64,000 bases of DNA from Streptomyces werraensis (GTDB lineage: Bacteria > Actinomycetota > Actinomycetes > Streptomycetales > Streptomycetaceae): contig BNBX01000001.1 of assembly GCA_014656175.1 (NCBI GenBank), positions 1-64,000 on the forward strand. The letters run 5' to 3'. The position numbers were made by a program, and so were the translations under genes. Under the pieces are notes generated by a model. That model was not told where the DNA came from. It ran no database searches and was given only the letters and a program-made list of their open reading frames with translations. Below are positions 31,848 to 39,257 of the stretch, one piece after another. Positions within the stretch are counted from its first letter, which is position 1. Each line of letters starts with the position of its first letter.

Positions 31848-32723
31848 ATGCACGCACGCGCTGCAGCCGCCTCGACCACCGCGCTTGCGGGAGCCGCCGT
31901 CCTCCTGCTGCCGCTCTCCCCGGCCCGGGCTTCCGAGAGCGCCGCGCCCGCGCCCGTGGTCGTCGCGCACCGGGGCGCCTCCGGCTACGCGCCGGAGAAC
32001 ACGCTCGCGGCAGTCGACAAGGCGGCCGCCCTGGGCGTCGAGTGGGTGGAGAACGACGTCCAGCGCACCAAGGACGGCGAACTCGTCGTCCTCCACGACG
32101 ACAGCCTGCAGCGCACGACCGACGTCGAAGAGGTCTTCCCCGACCGTGCGCCGTGGAAGGTGAAGGACTTCACCGCCGCCGAGATATCCCGCCTGGACGC
32201 GGGCAGCTGGTTCGACCCGAAGTACGCGGGCGCGCGCGTGCCGACGCTGGAGCAGTTCGTGCACCGGATCGACCAGCACCGGCAGAAGCTGCTGCTGGAG
32301 ATCAAGAACCCGCAGCTGTACCCCGGCATCGAACGGGACATCCTCAAGGTGCTGGCCGACGAGGGCTGGCTCGGCCCGGCGCACGTGCGGCAGCGGCTGG
32401 TCGTGCAGAGCTTCGGTGCGGACAGCGTGCGCACGGTCCACCAGCTGGCGCCCGCGGTGAAGACCGGCTTCCTCGGCACGCCGCCGGTCGCGGACCTGCC
32501 GACGTACGCGGCCTTCACCGACCAGATCAATCCCTCGCACGCGTCGCTCACCGCCGACTACGTGACCGCGGTGCACGCCTTCAAGGGGGCGCACGGCAAG
32601 CGGCTGGAGACGTTCACCTGGACGGTGAACGACGCGGCCGCCGCCCGCCGGGTGGCCGGCTACGGAGTGGACGGGATCATCACCAACAATCCCGACGTGG
32701 TGCGTGACGCGGTGGGCGGCTGA
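31848..32723 (+). CDS. Secreted glycerophosphodiester phosphodiesterase
   Basis: 291 residues from the ATG at 31848, with GAGGAG 7 nt upstream. Residues 1-30 are a Sec signal peptide (MHARAAAASTT, hydrophobic, ARASESA). The TIM-barrel catalytic site is visible: VVAHRGASGYAPENT (His, Arg, Glu), VENDVQRTKDGELVVLHDD (metal-binding Glu/Asp and catalytic His), and LLLEIKNP. It hydrolyses glycerophosphodiesters from phospholipid turnover to glycerol-3-phosphate, a phosphate-scavenging role in Streptomyces; I see no clear PHO box upstream. Followed by ogt with no evident terminator. Confidence 0.93.
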   Translation: MHARAAAASTTALAGAAVLLLPLSPARASESAAPAPVVVAHRGASGYAPENTLAAVDKAAALGVEWVENDVQRTKDGELVVLHDDSLQRTTDVEEVFPDRAPWKVKDFTAAEISRLDAGSWFDPKYAGARVPTLEQFVHRIDQHRQKLLLEIKNPQLYPGIERDILKVLADEGWLGPAHVRQRLVVQSFGADSVRTVHQLAPAVKTGFLGTPPVADLPTYAAFTDQINPSHASLTADYVTAVHAFKGAHGKRLETFTWTVNDAAAARRVAGYGVDGIITNNPDVVRDAVGG

Positions 32724-32800
32724 TCCCTCGTCCGCGGCCGTCCTGTATCTCGTCGCCGTTCCGGCCGGTGTTGTCGGTGGCGGGTCGTACGGTGGGGCGC

Positions 32801-33355
32801 ATGGACAGCGACGGGCGGTACGAGCAGCGGGTCGTGTGGGCCGTCGTGGACACCGGCATCGGCCCGCTGCTTCTGGCCGCGACCCGGGAGGGCCTGGTCA
32901 ACGTGGTGTTCCACGCCACCGACGAGGTGCGTGACAAGGCGCTGGAACGGCTGGCGTCCCGGCTCGGCTCGGAGCCCGTGGAAGATCCCGGATCTCCCCT
33001 GCTGGCCGAGGCGACAAGCCAGTTCCACGCCTACTTCGCGGGTGAGCGTCGCTCCTTCGAGCTGCCGCTTGACTGGTCGCTGATCTCGGGTTTCAACCGC
33101 GAGGTGCTGCGCGAACTGGCCACCACCGTGCCGTTCGGCACGGTGGTGGGGTACGGCGACCTGGCGGGCCGGGTCGGTCAGCCGGGCGCCGCGCAGGCCG
33201 TGGGCATGGCCATGGGCGCCAACCCGTTGCCGGTGATCGTGCCCTGCCACCGGGTCGTGGAGAGCGGCGGCGGCATCGGCGGATTCGGGGGCGGGCTTGA
33301 GACCAAGCGGCGGCTGCTCGCCCTGGAGGGAGTGCTGCCGGAGCCGCTGTTCTGA
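32801..33355 (+). CDS. ogt: Methylated-DNA--protein-cysteine methyltransferase
   Basis: 184 residues from the ATG at 32801. The C-terminal domain shows VPFGTVVGYGDLAGRVG (HTH and arginine finger region) and the active-site VIVPCHRVV with the acceptor Cys, then GGGIGGFGGGLETKRRLLALE. The protein takes the alkyl group from O6-alkylguanine onto its own Cys and is consumed. The N-terminal region is a degenerate RNase H-like domain typical of Ogt/MGMT without the Ada zinc-domain. DNA-repair context with uvrB close by. Confidence 0.94.
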   Translation: MDSDGRYEQRVVWAVVDTGIGPLLLAATREGLVNVVFHATDEVRDKALERLASRLGSEPVEDPGSPLLAEATSQFHAYFAGERRSFELPLDWSLISGFNREVLRELATTVPFGTVVGYGDLAGRVGQPGAAQAVGMAMGANPLPVIVPCHRVVESGGGIGGFGGGLETKRRLLALEGVLPEPLF

Positions 33356-33396
33356 TCTGACACCGCCGCTCAGCCCGGGGCCCGTGAAACCGCCGG

Positions 33397-33825
33397 TCAG
33401 TCGTAGTGGCGCGCCTCGAAGACGTTGCCGTCGGGGTCGCGGAAGTAGAAGCTGCGCTTGGCGGGGCCGCGTGCGCCGAAGGAGTCGTGGGCGATGTCCG
33501 ACACCGGGACCGACTGCTCCCGGAGACGGTCGAGGAGGGCGTCGAAGGCGTCCGCGGACAGCGACAGGCAGACGTGGTTGACGGGGTGGCCGGAGCTGTC
33601 GGCGGCCCCGGGGAGCATCGTCATACGGTCCGCCTTGGAGCGCGGCATGAGGTCGAGGATCGTCTCCTCGCTGACGCGCACCGAGGGGAAGGGTGCCTCG
33701 CCCGCCGAGAAGGCGGCGAGCCGGACCGGGTCCAGGCCGACGGCCTTCTCGTAGAAGTGCGCGGCGGCGATCGGGTCACTCACCCAGAGGACGATGTGGT
33801 CGAGCCGGGTCGCGTGGTCTGTCAT
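33397..33825 (-). CDS. VOC-superfamily (glyoxalase/dioxygenase-fold) protein
   Basis: 142 residues from the ATG at 33823-33825 (GGAGG upstream). Two paired beta-alpha-beta-beta-beta units are visible: RLDHIVLWVSDPIAAAHFYEK at the start and PAKRSFYFRDPDGNVFEARHY at the end. The metal ligands expected of the fold (H near the start, H in PVNHVCL, E in FEARH) are present, so it may bind a divalent metal. Substrate unknown: fosfomycin-type resistance, dioxygenase and lyase relatives share the fold. Confidence 0.85.
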   Translation of the reverse strand: MTDHATRLDHIVLWVSDPIAAAHFYEKAVGLDPVRLAAFSAGEAPFPSVRVSEETILDLMPRSKADRMTMLPGAADSSGHPVNHVCLSLSADAFDALLDRLREQSVPVSDIAHDSFGARGPAKRSFYFRDPDGNVFEARHYD

Positions 33826-33924
33826 GGCTCCAGCCTCCGTGAGCCGTGTGACGCGCCGCAAGGGTTTGGCCCGGCGTGCCGCCCGCCAGAGATGGAGGGA
33901 GAGGCGGCAGACAGGAGGCAACGC

Positions 33925-34836
33925 GTGGTGCTCATGGTGTCGGACGAGGTACGGGACGCGGTCGCGACGGGCCGGCCGGTGGTGGCCCTGGAGTCCACGA
34001 TCATCGCTCACGGCCTGCCCCGGCCGCGCAATCTTCAGGTGGCGCGCGAACTGGAGGCCGCGGTGCGGCGGGAAGGCGCGGTTCCCGCGACGATCGCGGT
34101 GCTGGACGGCACGCCGCGGGTCGGCCTGGACAAGGAGCAGCTGGAGCGGATCGCGAACGAGGACGGCATCCGCAAGCTGGGCCATCGTGACCTGCCGCTC
34201 GCGGTGGCCACGGGGGCGAGCGGCGCGACGACGGTCTCCGCCACCGCGCTGGTCGCGGCGCTCGCGGGCATCCGGGTCTTCGCCACCGGCGGGCTCGGCG
34301 GGGTGCACCGCGAATGGACGGTCACCCAGGACGAGTCGGCCGACCTTGGGCTGCTGGCGCGCACCCGGATCACCGTGGTGTGCGCGGGCGTGAAGTCGAT
34401 CCTGGACGTGCCGGCGACCCTGCAGCGACTGGAGACGCTGGGCGTGGCGGTCGCCGGGTACGGCACCGACCGCTTCCCCGGCTTCTACCTCTCGGACTCC
34501 GGGCATCCCGTGGACTGGCGGCTGGACACCCCGGAGGAGGTGGCCCGGGTGATGCGGGCGCAGGACGCGCTCGGCGGCCCGGAGTCGGCGCTGATCGTCG
34601 CCAACCCGGTGCCGGAGGACGAGCAGCTGGATCCCGAGACGCACGCGCGGGTGCTCGACGAGGCACTGCGGGCGTGCGAGGCCGCCGGGGTCACCGGTCA
34701 GGGCGTCACCCCGTTCCTCCTGGACCATCTGGTGAGGCGCACCGACGGCGCCTCCCTCGAGGCCAATCTGGCGGCGGTGCGCGGCAACGTGGCGCTCGCG
34801 GCCCGGGTGGCGGCGGCCTGGGCCGCCGGGAAGTGA
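33925..34836 (+). CDS. psuG: Pseudouridine-5'-phosphate glycosidase
   Basis: 303 residues from the first GTG at 33925, with AGGAGG 6 nt upstream (alternatives GTG 33928, ATG 33934). The family splits pseudouridine 5'-phosphate reversibly into uracil and ribose-5-phosphate. Visible: ALESTIIAHGLPRP with the catalytic Glu, GGLGGVHREW, VVCAGVKSILD with the Lys that makes the Schiff base to ribose, and the nucleobase-binding FLSDSG-like segment. Directly followed by a PfkB kinase overlapping by 4 nt, matching the psuK-psuG gene pair. Confidence 0.95.
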   Translation: MVLMVSDEVRDAVATGRPVVALESTIIAHGLPRPRNLQVARELEAAVRREGAVPATIAVLDGTPRVGLDKEQLERIANEDGIRKLGHRDLPLAVATGASGATTVSATALVAALAGIRVFATGGLGGVHREWTVTQDESADLGLLARTRITVVCAGVKSILDVPATLQRLETLGVAVAGYGTDRFPGFYLSDSGHPVDWRLDTPEEVARVMRAQDALGGPESALIVANPVPEDEQLDPETHARVLDEALRACEAAGVTGQGVTPFLLDHLVRRTDGASLEANLAAVRGNVALAARVAAAWAAGK

Positions 34837-35744
34837 CCGGGTCGGGCGGGGCGCTGCTGGTCGTCGGCGACGTGATCACGGACGTGGTGGCGCGCCATGC
34901 CGGACCGCTCGCCCCGGGCACGGACACGGCGGCCGTGATCCGCACGGTGCCGGGCGGGGCGGGGGCGAACGTCGCCTGCTGGGCGGCTCGCCGGGGCGGG
35001 TGCGAGGTGCGGCTGCTGGGGCGGGTGGGTGTGGACGCGGCGGTCTGGCACGAACGGGAGCTGGCGGCCTGCGGGGTGCGTCCGCGGCTGGTCGTGGACG
35101 CCGACGTGCCGACCGGGACGGTCGTCTGCCTGGTCGACGAGGGTGCGGGGGCCGAGCGGACCTTCCTCACCGACAGCGGCGCGTCGCTGCGGCTCGGACC
35201 CGAGGACTGGTCGGACGCCCTGCTGGACGGGGTGGGCCGGCTGCACCTGTCGGGCTATCTGGTGTTCAGCGGGAGCAGCCGGGCCCTGGCGGCGGTGGCG
35301 TTGAAGGCGGCTGAGGCCCGCGGGGTGCCGGTGAGCGTGGACCCGGCGTCGGCCGGGTTCCTGGCCGAGCTGGGTCCGGACCGCTTCCTGTCGCTGGTCG
35401 AGGGGGTGGACGTGCTGCTGCCGAGCCGCGACGAGGCATGCCTGCTGACGGGGTGTCCGGACGTGGCGGAAGCGGCGGTCTCGCTGAGCCGAAGGGTGCC
35501 GCTGGTGGCGGTCAAGCTCGGCGCGGAGGGTGCGCTGCTGGCGCGGTCCGGCGAGGTGTGCGGTCGCGTTCCTGCCCTGCCGGTGACACCTCGGGACACG
35601 ACCGGCGCGGGTGACGCCTTCACGGGGGCCTTCCTCGCGGCGCTGCTGGCCGGTGCGGATGCCGGGCGGGCGGCGGAGGAAGGGTGCCGGGCGGGGGCCG
35701 CGGCGGTGGAGCGGGTGGGTGCACGGCCGCCGGTGCGGGGCTGA
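34833..35744 (+). CDS. PfkB-family kinase, probable pseudouridine kinase
   Basis: 303 residues from the GTG at 34833, which overlaps the psuG TGA (GTGA). N-terminal LLVVGDVITDVVA, the substrate motif VPGGAGANVACWAARRG and the C-terminal DTTGAGDAFTGAFLAAL motif (catalytic Asp) are seen. The tight coupling with psuG suggests it phosphorylates pseudouridine to pseudouridine 5'-phosphate, salvaging RNA-degradation products; this is context inference, since PfkB substrate specificity cannot be read from these motifs. Followed by hairpin-forming 20-bp repeats. Confidence 0.85.
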   Translation: MTGSGGALLVVGDVITDVVARHAGPLAPGTDTAAVIRTVPGGAGANVACWAARRGGCEVRLLGRVGVDAAVWHERELAACGVRPRLVVDADVPTGTVVCLVDEGAGAERTFLTDSGASLRLGPEDWSDALLDGVGRLHLSGYLVFSGSSRALAAVALKAAEARGVPVSVDPASAGFLAELGPDRFLSLVEGVDVLLPSRDEACLLTGCPDVAEAAVSLSRRVPLVAVKLGAEGALLARSGEVCGRVPALPVTPRDTTGAGDAFTGAFLAALLAGADAGRAAEEGCRAGAAAVERVGARPPVRG

Positions 35745-35745
35745 A

Positions 35746-35840
35746 GGGCGTCATCCTGGGCAAGGAGGGCGTCATCTTGCGCAGGAGGGCGTCGTCCTGC
35801 GCAGGAGGGCGTCGTCCTGCGCTGGCGGACGTCTTCTTCC
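35746..35840 (+). repeat. 20-bp tandem repeat with internal hairpins after the pseudouridine kinase gene
   Basis: Four and a half copies of a unit close to GGGCGTCGTCCTGCGCAGGA. Two overlapping copies produce GCGCAGGA/TCCTGCGC stems of 8 bp with 8-nt loops, so the RNA could fold into tandem small hairpins and work as a terminator. Since 20 is not a multiple of 3 the repeat is not coding. A 10-bp direct repeat TTCCACAGGC (35837-35846, 35870-35879) follows at once, upstream of corA. Confidence 0.65.
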
Positions 35841-35967
35841 ACAGGCGGGAACCAAACGGAACTTGGCGTTTCCACAGGCCCGCACGCAGTGGGCCGGTCG
35901 CTGGCAGACTGGCGCGGCAGGCCGACGATGAAGCGCGGCACGGGGGATCCACGCGAGGGGGAGCCGA

Positions 35968-37086
35968 ATGTCCAGGGCAGTGAATCTGAGGAAGGTCACC
36001 GGTCTCGGCCGGGTGGGCAGGCTGCGCGGACTGGCGCGCAGGCGTCCCCGGGTGGATCTGAGCCACCCCGCCCGGTCGCCGCTGGGCTCCTCGGTGGTCA
36101 ACTGCGTGACGTACCGGGACGGTCACCGCCTCTCCGTGCCCGGGGGCGCGGCCGACGCCGTCAAGCGGGTCCGCGAGAGCGGGGAGGGGTTCGTGTGGCT
36201 GGGGCTGCACGAGCCGACGAGCCGGGAGTTCGCCGGCATCGCCGAGCTGTTCGACCTGCATCCGCTGGCGGTGGAGGACGCCGTCGAGGCGCACCAGCGG
36301 CCGAAGCTGGAGCGGTACGGGGAGACGCTGTTCGCCGTGTTCAAGACCGTCTGCTACGTCGAGCACGAGGAACTGACCGCGACCAGCGAGGTGGTGGACA
36401 CCGGCGAGATCATGGTGTTCGTCGGCGAGGACTTCGTGGTGACCGTGCGGCACGGCCGGCACGGGTCCCTCGGCCCGCTGCGCGAAGGGCTGGAGGCCGA
36501 TCCCTCGCGGCTGGCGCAGGGCCCGTCCACGGTGCTGCACGCCGTCGCGGACCAGGTCGTCGACGACTATCTGCGCGTCGTCGACTCGGTCCAGGGGGAC
36601 ATGGACCAGGTCGAGACGGAGGTGTTCGCGGAGCACGGCGCCCGGGTCGACCCGAGCCGTATCTACCAGCTCAAGCGTGAGCTGCTGGAGTTGAAGCGGG
36701 CGGTGGTGCCGCTGGGCCGGCCGCTGGATGAGCTCGCCACCCGGCCGAGCCGCGTGGTCGCCCCGGACATACAGGCGTACTTCCGTGACGTCGCCGACCA
36801 TCTGCAGCGGGCGACGGAGCAGATTGCGGCCTTCGACGAGCTGATCAACTCCATCCTTCAAGCCCACCTGGCGCGCGTCACGGTCGCCCAGAACGAGGAC
36901 ATGCGCAAGATCACCGCATGGGCGGCGATCGTCGCGGTGCCGACCATGGTGTGCGGGGTGTACGGCATGAACTTCGACCACATGCCGGAGCTGCACTGGC
37001 GGTACGGCTACGGCATGGTCGTCGGGGTGATAACCGTGGCGTGTCTGGTGCTGTACCGGGCGTTCCGGCGCAGCGGCTGGCTGTGA
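35968..37086 (+). CDS. corA: Magnesium/cobalt transport protein CorA
   Basis: 372 residues. ATG at 35968 with AGGGGGAG upstream. A long N-terminal cytoplasmic domain of beta strands and helices is followed by two C-terminal transmembrane helices; the selectivity motif YGMNF is visible in VCGVYGMNFDHMPEL, next to the family's acidic MPEL loop. CorA channels take up Mg2+ (also Co2+/Ni2+) down the membrane potential as pentamers. An Arg-rich first ~30 residues precede the folded domain. No Mg-sensing leader was recognised. Confidence 0.95.
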   Translation: MSRAVNLRKVTGLGRVGRLRGLARRRPRVDLSHPARSPLGSSVVNCVTYRDGHRLSVPGGAADAVKRVRESGEGFVWLGLHEPTSREFAGIAELFDLHPLAVEDAVEAHQRPKLERYGETLFAVFKTVCYVEHEELTATSEVVDTGEIMVFVGEDFVVTVRHGRHGSLGPLREGLEADPSRLAQGPSTVLHAVADQVVDDYLRVVDSVQGDMDQVETEVFAEHGARVDPSRIYQLKRELLELKRAVVPLGRPLDELATRPSRVVAPDIQAYFRDVADHLQRATEQIAAFDELINSILQAHLARVTVAQNEDMRKITAWAAIVAVPTMVCGVYGMNFDHMPELHWRYGYGMVVGVITVACLVLYRAFRRSGWL

Positions 37087-37097
37087 CGCCCGCCCGT

Positions 37098-37119
37098 CCC
37101 GCCGGTCGCGGACGGCGGG
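37098..37119. terminator. Short hairpin between convergent corA and CBS-protein genes
   Basis: CCCGCCG (37098-37104) pairs with CGGCGGG (37113-37119), 8-nt loop, between the two stop codons; a weak bidirectional terminator. Confidence 0.35.
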
Positions 37120-37120
37120 G

Positions 37121-37549
37121 TCAGCCGGAGGCGGACCGGGCGTAGACGCTCCCGGCGAAGGCAGCGATCTGTTCGCCCGTCAGGTGCCGGGCCAGATCGG
37201 CCTCGCTGATCATGCCGACGAGACGCTTGTCGTCGATGACGGGCAGCCGGCGGATCTGGTGGGTGCGCATCTCGGTGAGCACGTCGTCGACGTCGGCGTC
37301 GGACTCGATCCAGCGCGGTGTGCCCTTGGCCATCTCGCCCGCGGTGACCTTGGCGGGGTCGTGGCCCATGGCGACGCAGCCGACGACGATGTCGCGGTCG
37401 GTGAGGATGCCGCAGAGCCGTTCGTTCTCGTCACTGATGGGCAGCGCGCCGACGTTCAGTTCACGCATCAACTGTGCCGCTCGGTCGAGGGTTTCGTGCG
37501 CGGGGATCCACTGGGCGCCGCGGTGCATGATGTCTCCGGCGGTGGTCAT
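37121..37549 (-). CDS. Tandem CBS-domain protein
   Basis: 142 residues made of two CBS motifs. The first has AGDIMHRGAQWIPAHETLDRA, with CGILTDRDIVVGCV; the second has DVDDVLTEMRTHQIRRLPVID and LVGMISEADLARHL. Such free-standing pairs bind adenine nucleotides (AMP, ATP, NAD) and regulate partner proteins. The neighbours do not reveal a partner. ATG start with a GAGGTACC upstream purine tract. Family members are repeated many times in Streptomyces, and this one is near corA by gene order only. Confidence 0.9.
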   Translation of the reverse strand: MTTAGDIMHRGAQWIPAHETLDRAAQLMRELNVGALPISDENERLCGILTDRDIVVGCVAMGHDPAKVTAGEMAKGTPRWIESDADVDDVLTEMRTHQIRRLPVIDDKRLVGMISEADLARHLTGEQIAAFAGSVYARSASG

Positions 37550-37708
37550 GAGGTACCTCCCGGTGCCGGACGGCCGGCGCGGCGCGGGGCGCGCCGCGAG
37601 TCCCGACGCCCTTCATTGTCGCCGGGCCGCTCCCGGACGGCACCCGCAGCGGACGGCGCGGCGCCCTCGGTTCCGGCACGCCCTCGGCCAGGTTCTTCGT
37701 CCGTGCTC

Positions 37709-38359
37709 TCAGCCGCGCCAGGCCGGGTGGCGGGGGTCGTCGGCCCGTACGAGCACGTCGGCGGTGCCGGCCGGGTCGGTCTCCCGCTCGTAGCGCTCGA
37801 AGGCGGGCAGGGTCCAGTGTTCGGCCTCGGGGGTGCGGCGGCGCAGCGCGCCGGGTGAGAGGAGGACGTGGACGGTCAGATCGAAGGGGAACCAGTGGTG
37901 CAGGAGGAGCGGGCCGTGCAGCAACAGCACGCCGCCGGGCGGCAGTTCGACGTACGGGCTGCGGGTGGCGCGGTCGGTGACCGGGTCCCACAGGTCGGGC
38001 AGCACCCGTCCGCTGCCGCCGGGGCCGAGCGGGTCGAACACCTCGCGCCACAGGGCGCCGGTGTCGTACCAGCCGCTGTAGTAGGACTCCAGGTCCTGGT
38101 GGCCGTACTCGAGCCGGACCGAGGCGGGGCGCAGGAAGCCCTCCGTGCCGACGACGAGGCTGGGGCGGCCGCGGACGCGCAGCGCCTCGGCGATCCGTCC
38201 GGCGAGGTCTCCCGGGCGGGCGGCCGGAGCGCCGTCGAGGGCGACGCGGGGCCAGGGAGCGCCGTCGGCCGTGTCGAGGTCCAGCAGGCGCTCGGCGAGC
38301 AGGTCGACGAGCCGGTCCCAGGTGATCGCTTCGAGTCGCACACGGCCATGATGCGGCAC
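37709..38359 (-). CDS. Uridine kinase-like P-loop protein lacking a Walker A motif
   Basis: 216 residues. Fold and spacing match uridine kinase/phosphoribulokinase-like proteins of Streptomyces: VALDGAPAARPGDLAGRIAEALRVRGR opens the domain, EGFLRPASVRLEYG and ESYYSGWYDTGALWREV follow, then PPGGVLLLHGPLLL and WFPFDLTVHVLL. Where a kinase needs GxxGxGKS there is only GAPAARPGD, so phosphoryl transfer by the standard mechanism is unlikely. Start is the ATG at 38357-38359; no clear RBS, and GTG 38341 is an alternative. Function unknown. Confidence 0.7.
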   Translation of the reverse strand: MPHHGRVRLEAITWDRLVDLLAERLLDLDTADGAPWPRVALDGAPAARPGDLAGRIAEALRVRGRPSLVVGTEGFLRPASVRLEYGHQDLESYYSGWYDTGALWREVFDPLGPGGSGRVLPDLWDPVTDRATRSPYVELPPGGVLLLHGPLLLHHWFPFDLTVHVLLSPGALRRRTPEAEHWTLPAFERYERETDPAGTADVLVRADDPRHPAWRG

Positions 38360-38553
38360 GTTCCGGGCGGCCCCGGAAGTGCCGGGGAAGGCAGGGCGCC
38401 GCGGGCGGGCGCGGGCGGTGGACGCTCGCGTATGGGTGCGCGCCGCTGGGCCATGGCCCGGCGCGACGGGGGCGCCTTCACTGGTGGTGCGGGCAGCCGA
38501 GGGAAGGGCCCGGCCGGAAGGGCGAGGATGGCGAGGATGACGGGGGTGAGGAC

Positions 38554-39036
38554 ATGGGCGACGGGGCGTACGCAGTGCTGACGGCGCTGGGTGCGCTGGG
38601 GACCGGTCTGGTGGCCGGGGTGTTCTGCGCGTTCTCCACGTTCGTGATGCGAGGGCTGGCGGCGCTGCCGCCGGCGCGGGGCGTGGCCGCGATGCAGTCG
38701 GTCAACGTGGCGGCGGTGCGGCCGCCGTTCATGGCGGTGTTCCTCGGCACGGCGGTGCTGAGCGCGGTGCTCACGGTGGTGACGCTCGTGACGTGGCCGG
38801 ACGAGGGGGCGGTCGCGTCGGTGGTGGGCGGCGTGCTGTTCCTGTGCGGATCGTTCGGGCTGACCGTGGCGGCGAACATACCCCGCAACGAGCGGTTGGC
38901 CCGGCTCGACGCGGGCGGTGCGGAGGCGGCCGCGTACTGGCCGGCGTACGTGCGCGGGTGGACGCGGTGGAACCACGTCCGCGCCGTCGCCTCGGCCGGA
39001 GCAGCGCTGGCGTACCTCCTGGCCCTCACCGGCTGA
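38554..39036 (+). CDS. DUF1772-type membrane protein (anthrone oxygenase-like)
   Basis: 160 residues with four transmembrane segments: LTALGALGTGLVAGVFCAF, FMAVFLGTAVLSAVLTVV, SVVGGVLFLCGSFGLTVAA and RAVASAGAALAYLLAL. The conserved NxPxN region appears as NIPRNERL between TM3 and TM4, and WNHVRA is the conserved loop before TM4. The fold is shared with fungal anthrone oxygenases and with many uncharacterised bacterial proteins; catalytic function is not assured. Confidence 0.8.
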   Translation: MGDGAYAVLTALGALGTGLVAGVFCAFSTFVMRGLAALPPARGVAAMQSVNVAAVRPPFMAVFLGTAVLSAVLTVVTLVTWPDEGAVASVVGGVLFLCGSFGLTVAANIPRNERLARLDAGGAEAAAYWPAYVRGWTRWNHVRAVASAGAALAYLLALTG

Positions 39037-39257
39037 GTGCCGGACGCCGCCGAGCGCTCCCCGGCTGAGGGGCGCCGCGCGCCGCCCGGGCAGCGCCGCC
39101 GTAGGGCGCCGAGCACACCGGCCGCGAGCCGGCAGCACAGGCTCCGCACGGACGGTGTCCGGCACACTGCGGGCCGGGTTGGGCGGACGTATCGTTTGGG
39201 CAGGAGTGCCGCCCGACGACGCACGGCCTGTCACCCGCGCATACAAGGAAGACGGCC

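Noticed and set aside
35620..36996. 458-codon minus-strand frame over the pseudouridine-kinase end and corA
   Set aside because: Antisense to well-defined genes; its repeat-like APAQDDALL parts come from the 20-bp repeat.
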